A model generated the notes under the pieces. That model was given only the letters and a program-made list of their open reading frames with translations. It was not told the DNA's origin and made no database searches. A stretch of 8,952 nt of DNA from Gammaproteobacteria bacterium (GTDB taxonomy: Bacteria > Pseudomonadota > Gammaproteobacteria > Pseudomonadales > Pseudohongiellaceae), in contig PBHS01000006.1 of the NCBI GenBank assembly GCA_002719575.1, positions 11,310-20,261 on the forward strand. Direction: 5' to 3'. Numbering within the stretch: the first letter of the stretch is position 1; every line of letters starts with the position of its first letter. Position numbers and translations under genes: made by a program. Shown here piece by piece: positions 6,104-8,952 of this stretch.

Positions 6104-6111
6104 TGAATATA

Positions 6112-8745
6112 ATGAGACTGGATAAGCTGACAAGTAAGCTACAATCAGCTTTAGCTGAAGCGCAATCTCTTGCGATAGGAAAAGATCATAGCCAAATAAG
6201 ACCTGAGCATCTTATGTTTGTGCTGGTTGATCAAAAAGGAGGAACAGTTCGCGCTCTATTAAGCCAAACCGGGTTTCCTATCACGAAACTTCGGCAAGCC
6301 TTGCAGAAATCAGTGGATGGTTTGCCGGTGGTTCCTGACCATGATGGAGAAATTGCTGCTTCCGCAGAGCTAGGTAAATTGCTCAACCAGGCAGATAAAT
6401 TAGCTCAGAAACAGCGCGACGCATACATTTCTAGTGAAACGGTTCTGCTTGCAGCAATTCAGCGTACAGATGCAGTAGGCAAAATACTTAACGGCTTTGG
6501 CGTATCTGCGCAGGCACTAGAAAATGCAATTAATAATTTGCGCGGTGGTGAAAGTGCTGATAGCACTGACGCTGAAGATGCGTGGCTGGCTCTGAAAAAA
6601 TATTGTATCGATCTGACAGAGCGGGCTGAGAATTCAGAGTTGGATCCCGTGGTAGGTCGTGATGCTGAAATCCGGCGCACGATTCAGGTATTACAGCGTA
6701 GAACGAAAAACAATCCTGTTCTGATCGGCGAGCCGGGCGTAGGAAAGACGGCGATAGCAGAAGGACTGGCGCAACGTATCATAAATGGTGAGATACCAGA
6801 GGCTCTGAAGGATAAGAAAATTCTGGCCCTCGATATAGGTGCGTTGATCGCAGGTGCTAAATTCCGTGGGGAATTCGAAGAGCGGTTAAAAGCTGTCCTC
6901 AAAGAACTCGCTAAGCATGAAGGTTCGGTCATTCTTTTTATCGATGAGATGCACACGATGGTTGGGGCAGGGAAGGCGGAAGGCGCTATGGATGCTGGCA
7001 ATATGCTCAAGCCTGCCCTCGCCAGGGGTGAGCTGCATTGCGTTGGAGCGACAACTCTTGACGAGTATAGAAAATACATTGAGAAAGATGCCGCCTTGGA
7101 ACGGAGGTTCCAAAAAATTCTTGTTAGCGAGCCGACCGAGGAAGATGCTATTGCGATATTGAGGGGACTGAAAGAGCGCTATGAGCTACATCATGGTGTC
7201 GATATTACAGACTCTGCCATTATCGCCGCTGCCCGCTTATCGCAGCGCTATATTACTGATCGGCAACTGCCGGATAAGGCGATCGACCTCGTGGACGAAG
7301 CGGCAAGCCTTATCAGAATTGAAATTGATTCCAAGCCGGAAGAAATGGACAAACTGGAGAGACGCCTGATTCAGCTAAAAATAGAGCGAGAGGCTTTGAA
7401 GAAAGATGAGGATGCCGCTGCAGTTGAGCGAAAAGTGAAACTTGAATCTGGCATTGCAGAATTGGAAAAGGAATACGCGGAACTGGAAGAGATATGGAAG
7501 GCTGAGAAGGCATCCTTGCAGGGCGCTGCGTCGATCAGAGCGAGTCTTGAGCAGGCTAGGCAGGACATGGAAACGGCCCGTCGGTCGGGTGATCTTGCGC
7601 GCATGTCTGAAATTCAGTACGGGGTCATTCCGGGTCTAGACAAAAAGTTGGAATTGGCCACGGCTGCTGAGGCGGTGGAAAAAAAATTGTTACGTAACAA
7701 GGTAACCGCAGAGGAGATTGCTGATGTGGTGTCTCGCTCGACTGGGATTCCAGTCAGCAAGATGCTGCAGAGCGACAGACAAAGACTGCTAGAAATGGAA
7801 CAAGCTTTGAGCAAGCGCGTTGTCGGTCAGTCAGAAGCGATCTCCGCTGTGGCGAATGCCGTTAGGCGATCACGCTCTGGCTTGTCCGACCCCAACCGGC
7901 CGAATGGCTCATTCCTGTTTTTAGGTCCCACGGGGGTCGGTAAAACTGAGTTATGCAAGGCGCTTGCTGAATTCCTCTTCGATACCGAAGAAGCAATGGT
8001 TCGGGTAGATATGTCTGAATTTATGGAACAGCACTCAGTTGCTAGGCTGATCGGAGCGCCTCCTGGCTATGTTGGCTATGAAGAAGGAGGGTATCTGACT
8101 GAAACTGTCAGGCGACGACCGTATTCCGTTCTGCTTCTGGATGAGGTGGAAAAAGCGCATGCAGATGTATTCAACGTCCTTTTGCAAGTGCTAGACGACG
8201 GCCGGTTGACGGACGGCCACGGTCGTACAGTTGATTTCCGAAATACAGTTATAGTGATGACTTCTAATCTGGGTTCTGACCGGATCCAAGAAATCATGCA
8301 TCCGCAAGGTGGTGATTTAGACACTTATGACCGAGTGAAGCGCGATGTGATGGAAGCCGTGGTGAGGCATTTTTCTCCGGAGTTTATAAACCGTATTGAT
8401 GAGACGGTTGTCTTTCACTCATTGCAGAAGGCTCAGATTCGACGTATCGCAGGCATCCAGATCGCACTTTTGAACGAGAGACTAGCGAGCAGCAAGCTGG
8501 CGTTGCGAGTCAATGATAACTTGCTTGATCATATTACAGAAGTTGGCTTTGATCCCGTTTACGGGGCTCGCCCGCTGAAGCGAGCTATACAGGATAGTCT
8601 TGAGAATCCGCTTGCCGCGCATGTCTTGCGGGGAGCTTACTGCGACAATGACATAATTGAAGTTGAAGTTGGTCCAGATGGCGACTTGAGTTTTTCTCTC
8701 TTGGCCAAAGAGTCGCAGCAAGCAGCAGCCTCACTCGGTACTTAG
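6112..8745 (+). CDS. clpB: ATP-dependent protein disaggregase ClpB (Hsp100)
   Basis: Cytoplasmic hexameric AAA+ chaperone that, with DnaK/DnaJ/GrpE, pulls polypeptides out of aggregates after heat stress. The 877-residue product aligns without gaps to E. coli ClpB (857) through residue 678 at least. N-domain 1-143; first AAA+ domain with Walker A GEPGVGKT (206-213), Walker B Asp278-Glu279 ([10 protein letters not shown]) and pore-loop Phe251 (GAKFRGE; Tyr in E. coli); coiled-coil middle domain about 400-525 with WKAEKASL (Trp462); second AAA+ domain with Walker A GPTGVGKT (605-612), pore-loop Tyr653 ([13 protein letters not shown]), Walker B Asp677-Glu678 ([10 protein letters not shown]) and the arginine finger in INRID (Arg761). 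Five extra residues near 730-745 and a longer tail explain the added length. Odd: the RWTGIP motif reads RSTGIP, with Ser at 543. The E. coli internal GTG start at codon 149 is Ala (GCT) here. Heat-shock promoter upstream. Confidence 0.97.
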   Translation: MRLDKLTSKLQSALAEAQSLAIGKDHSQIRPEHLMFVLVDQKGGTVRALLSQTGFPITKLRQALQKSVDGLPVVPDHDGEIAASAELGKLLNQADKLAQKQRDAYISSETVLLAAIQRTDAVGKILNGFGVSAQALENAINNLRGGESADSTDAEDAWLALKKYCIDLTERAENSELDPVVGRDAEIRRTIQVLQRRTKNNPVLIGEPGVGKTAIAEGLAQRIINGEIPEALKDKKILALDIGALIAGAKFRGEFEERLKAVLKELAKHEGSVILFIDEMHTMVGAGKAEGAMDAGNMLKPALARGELHCVGATTLDEYRKYIEKDAALERRFQKILVSEPTEEDAIAILRGLKERYELHHGVDITDSAIIAAARLSQRYITDRQLPDKAIDLVDEAASLIRIEIDSKPEEMDKLERRLIQLKIEREALKKDEDAAAVERKVKLESGIAELEKEYAELEEIWKAEKASLQGAASIRASLEQARQDMETARRSGDLARMSEIQYGVIPGLDKKLELATAAEAVEKKLLRNKVTAEEIADVVSRSTGIPVSKMLQSDRQRLLEMEQALSKRVVGQSEAISAVANAVRRSRSGLSDPNRPNGSFLFLGPTGVGKTELCKALAEFLFDTEEAMVRVDMSEFMEQHSVARLIGAPPGYVGYEEGGYLTETVRRRPYSVLLLDEVEKAHADVFNVLLQVLDDGRLTDGHGRTVDFRNTVIVMTSNLGSDRIQEIMHPQGGDLDTYDRVKRDVMEAVVRHFSPEFINRIDETVVFHSLQKAQIRRIAGIQIALLNERLASSKLALRVNDNLLDHITEVGFDPVYGARPLKRAIQDSLENPLAAHVLRGAYCDNDIIEVEVGPDGDLSFSLLAKESQQAAASLGT

Positions 8746-8751
8746 TTGTGG

Positions 8752-8801
8752 CTTAATTGGCGCTCTGACAGCTTCAGTTGTAAGGTCATCTGCGCCTTAA
8801 G
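8752..8801 (+). terminator. Long imperfect hairpin after clpB, possible terminator
   Basis: CTTAA (8752-8756), a two-base bulge and GGCGC (8759-8763) pair with GCGCC (8792-8796) and TTAAG (8797-8801). Inside, TGAC (8766-8769) pairs with GTCA (8785-8788) and CTT (8772-8774) with AAG (8782-8784), giving one extended 50-base stem-loop starting six bases after the clpB stop. No T run follows, so it may act as an RNA 3'-end stabiliser or a Rho-assisted end rather than an intrinsic terminator. Confidence 0.4.
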
Positions 8802-8952
8802 GGCTTGACTTTCCTGACAAAACTGGCACAATCTGGGCATCCTTCGGCTGTGGTGAACACCTCACCAAAGTTCGTCGCAGTTCGAACTTGCCAAGACCGG
8901 GCTACGGACGAGCTGGCCTCCGGGTGTCGGACAATATCCACCCCAAGCTTCA
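8786..8952 (-). CDS. Unrecognised open frame entering from the right edge (C-terminal fragment, doubtful)
   Basis: On the minus strand one frame is open from the window edge to TGA at 8788-8786, about 54 codons, containing the string GVDIVRHPEASSVARSW and ending RKVKPLRR. I do not recognise a family. The stretch is short enough to be open by chance, and a plus-strand frame through the same bases is also open. It overlaps the long hairpin after clpB only at its stop codon. If real it would converge on clpB. Confidence 0.15.
   Translation of the reverse strand, partial: KLGVDIVRHPEASSSVARSWQVRTATNFGEVFTTAEGCPDCASFVRKVKPLRRR
8805..8832 (+). promoter_or_regulatory. Candidate sigma-70 promoter reading out of the right edge
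   Basis: TTGACT (8805-8810, five of six) and CACAAT (8827-8832, four of six) are 16 bases apart, with a TGn extension (TGG, 8824-8826) before the -10. It would drive a transcript starting near 8840 towards whatever lies beyond the window. In E. coli an rRNA operon follows clpB, but nothing here identifies one. Confidence 0.3.
8851..8889. repeat. Two adjacent perfect short inverted repeats
   Basis: TGGTGA (8851-8856) and TCACCA (8862-8867) enclose five bases; immediately after, AAGTTCG (8868-8874) and CGAACTT (8883-8889) enclose eight. The second arm also lies in the palindrome AGTTCGAACT (8879-8888). They sit downstream of the candidate promoter, so could form a structured leader or be binding sites. 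Confidence 0.3.

Noticed and set aside
6094..6111. Six-residue upstream extension of ClpB from TTG 6094
   Set aside because: MRLDKLT at ATG 6112 is the conserved ClpB start and has AAGGA at a suitable distance.
6684..7079. 131-codon minus-strand frame inside clpB
   Set aside because: Antisense shadow of the highly conserved first AAA+ domain, with no motif of its own.
8746..8952. Possible rRNA operon after clpB, as in E. coli
   Set aside because: None of the conserved rRNA leader or 16S 5' sequence is visible in these 207 bases.
1..8952. Mobile element, CRISPR array, defence or secondary-metabolite system
   Set aside because: No transposase, integrase, repeat-spacer array, terminal inverted repeats or relevant gene families were found; the genes are conserved housekeeping genes in a conserved order.

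Overview
The window looks like ordinary chromosomal DNA from a gammaproteobacterium with roughly balanced base composition. The gene order bamD < > rluD-pgeF ... clpB is the one known from Escherichia coli and many other Gammaproteobacteria. The BamD (with a long C-terminal extension) and the glutamine-dependent NadE suggest a non-enteric lineage. I cannot name a genus from sequence alone.

Layout. Bases 1-521 (minus strand) hold the first two thirds of a TauE/SafE-type membrane transporter, cut by the left edge. Bases 522-1364 are about 840 bases with no gene I can recognise: a candidate tauE promoter element, several inverted repeats and a few weak short open frames. From 1365 to 3005 (plus) is nadE, glutamine-dependent NAD+ synthetase. 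It converges on bamD (minus, 3088-4074), the lipoprotein of the outer-membrane beta-barrel assembly machine. Divergent from bamD is the pair rluD (23S rRNA pseudouridine synthase, 4220-5197) and pgeF (peptidoglycan editing factor/YfiH family, TTG start at 5194), which overlap by four bases. A hairpin follows pgeF, then a very good sigma-32-type heat-shock promoter, and then clpB (6112-8745), the AAA+ disaggregase. The last 207 bases contain a large imperfect hairpin, smaller hairpins, a possible plus-strand promoter and an unrecognised open frame entering from the right edge on the minus strand.

How the genes work together. These are housekeeping functions rather than one dedicated system: NAD synthesis, envelope biogenesis (BamD, PgeF), ribosome maturation (RluD) and protein disaggregation (ClpB). 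rluD-pgeF is a translationally coupled pair. clpB has its own heat-shock control.

I found no mobile element, CRISPR array, tRNA, rRNA, defence system or convincing new system. The observations most worth a second look are small: a Trp-to-Ser change at the nearly invariant RWTGIP motif of ClpB, a possible 10-codon leader peptide before clpB, a 4-codon mini-ORF whose stop overlaps the rluD start by one base, and structured DNA in the 522-1364 gap and after clpB.
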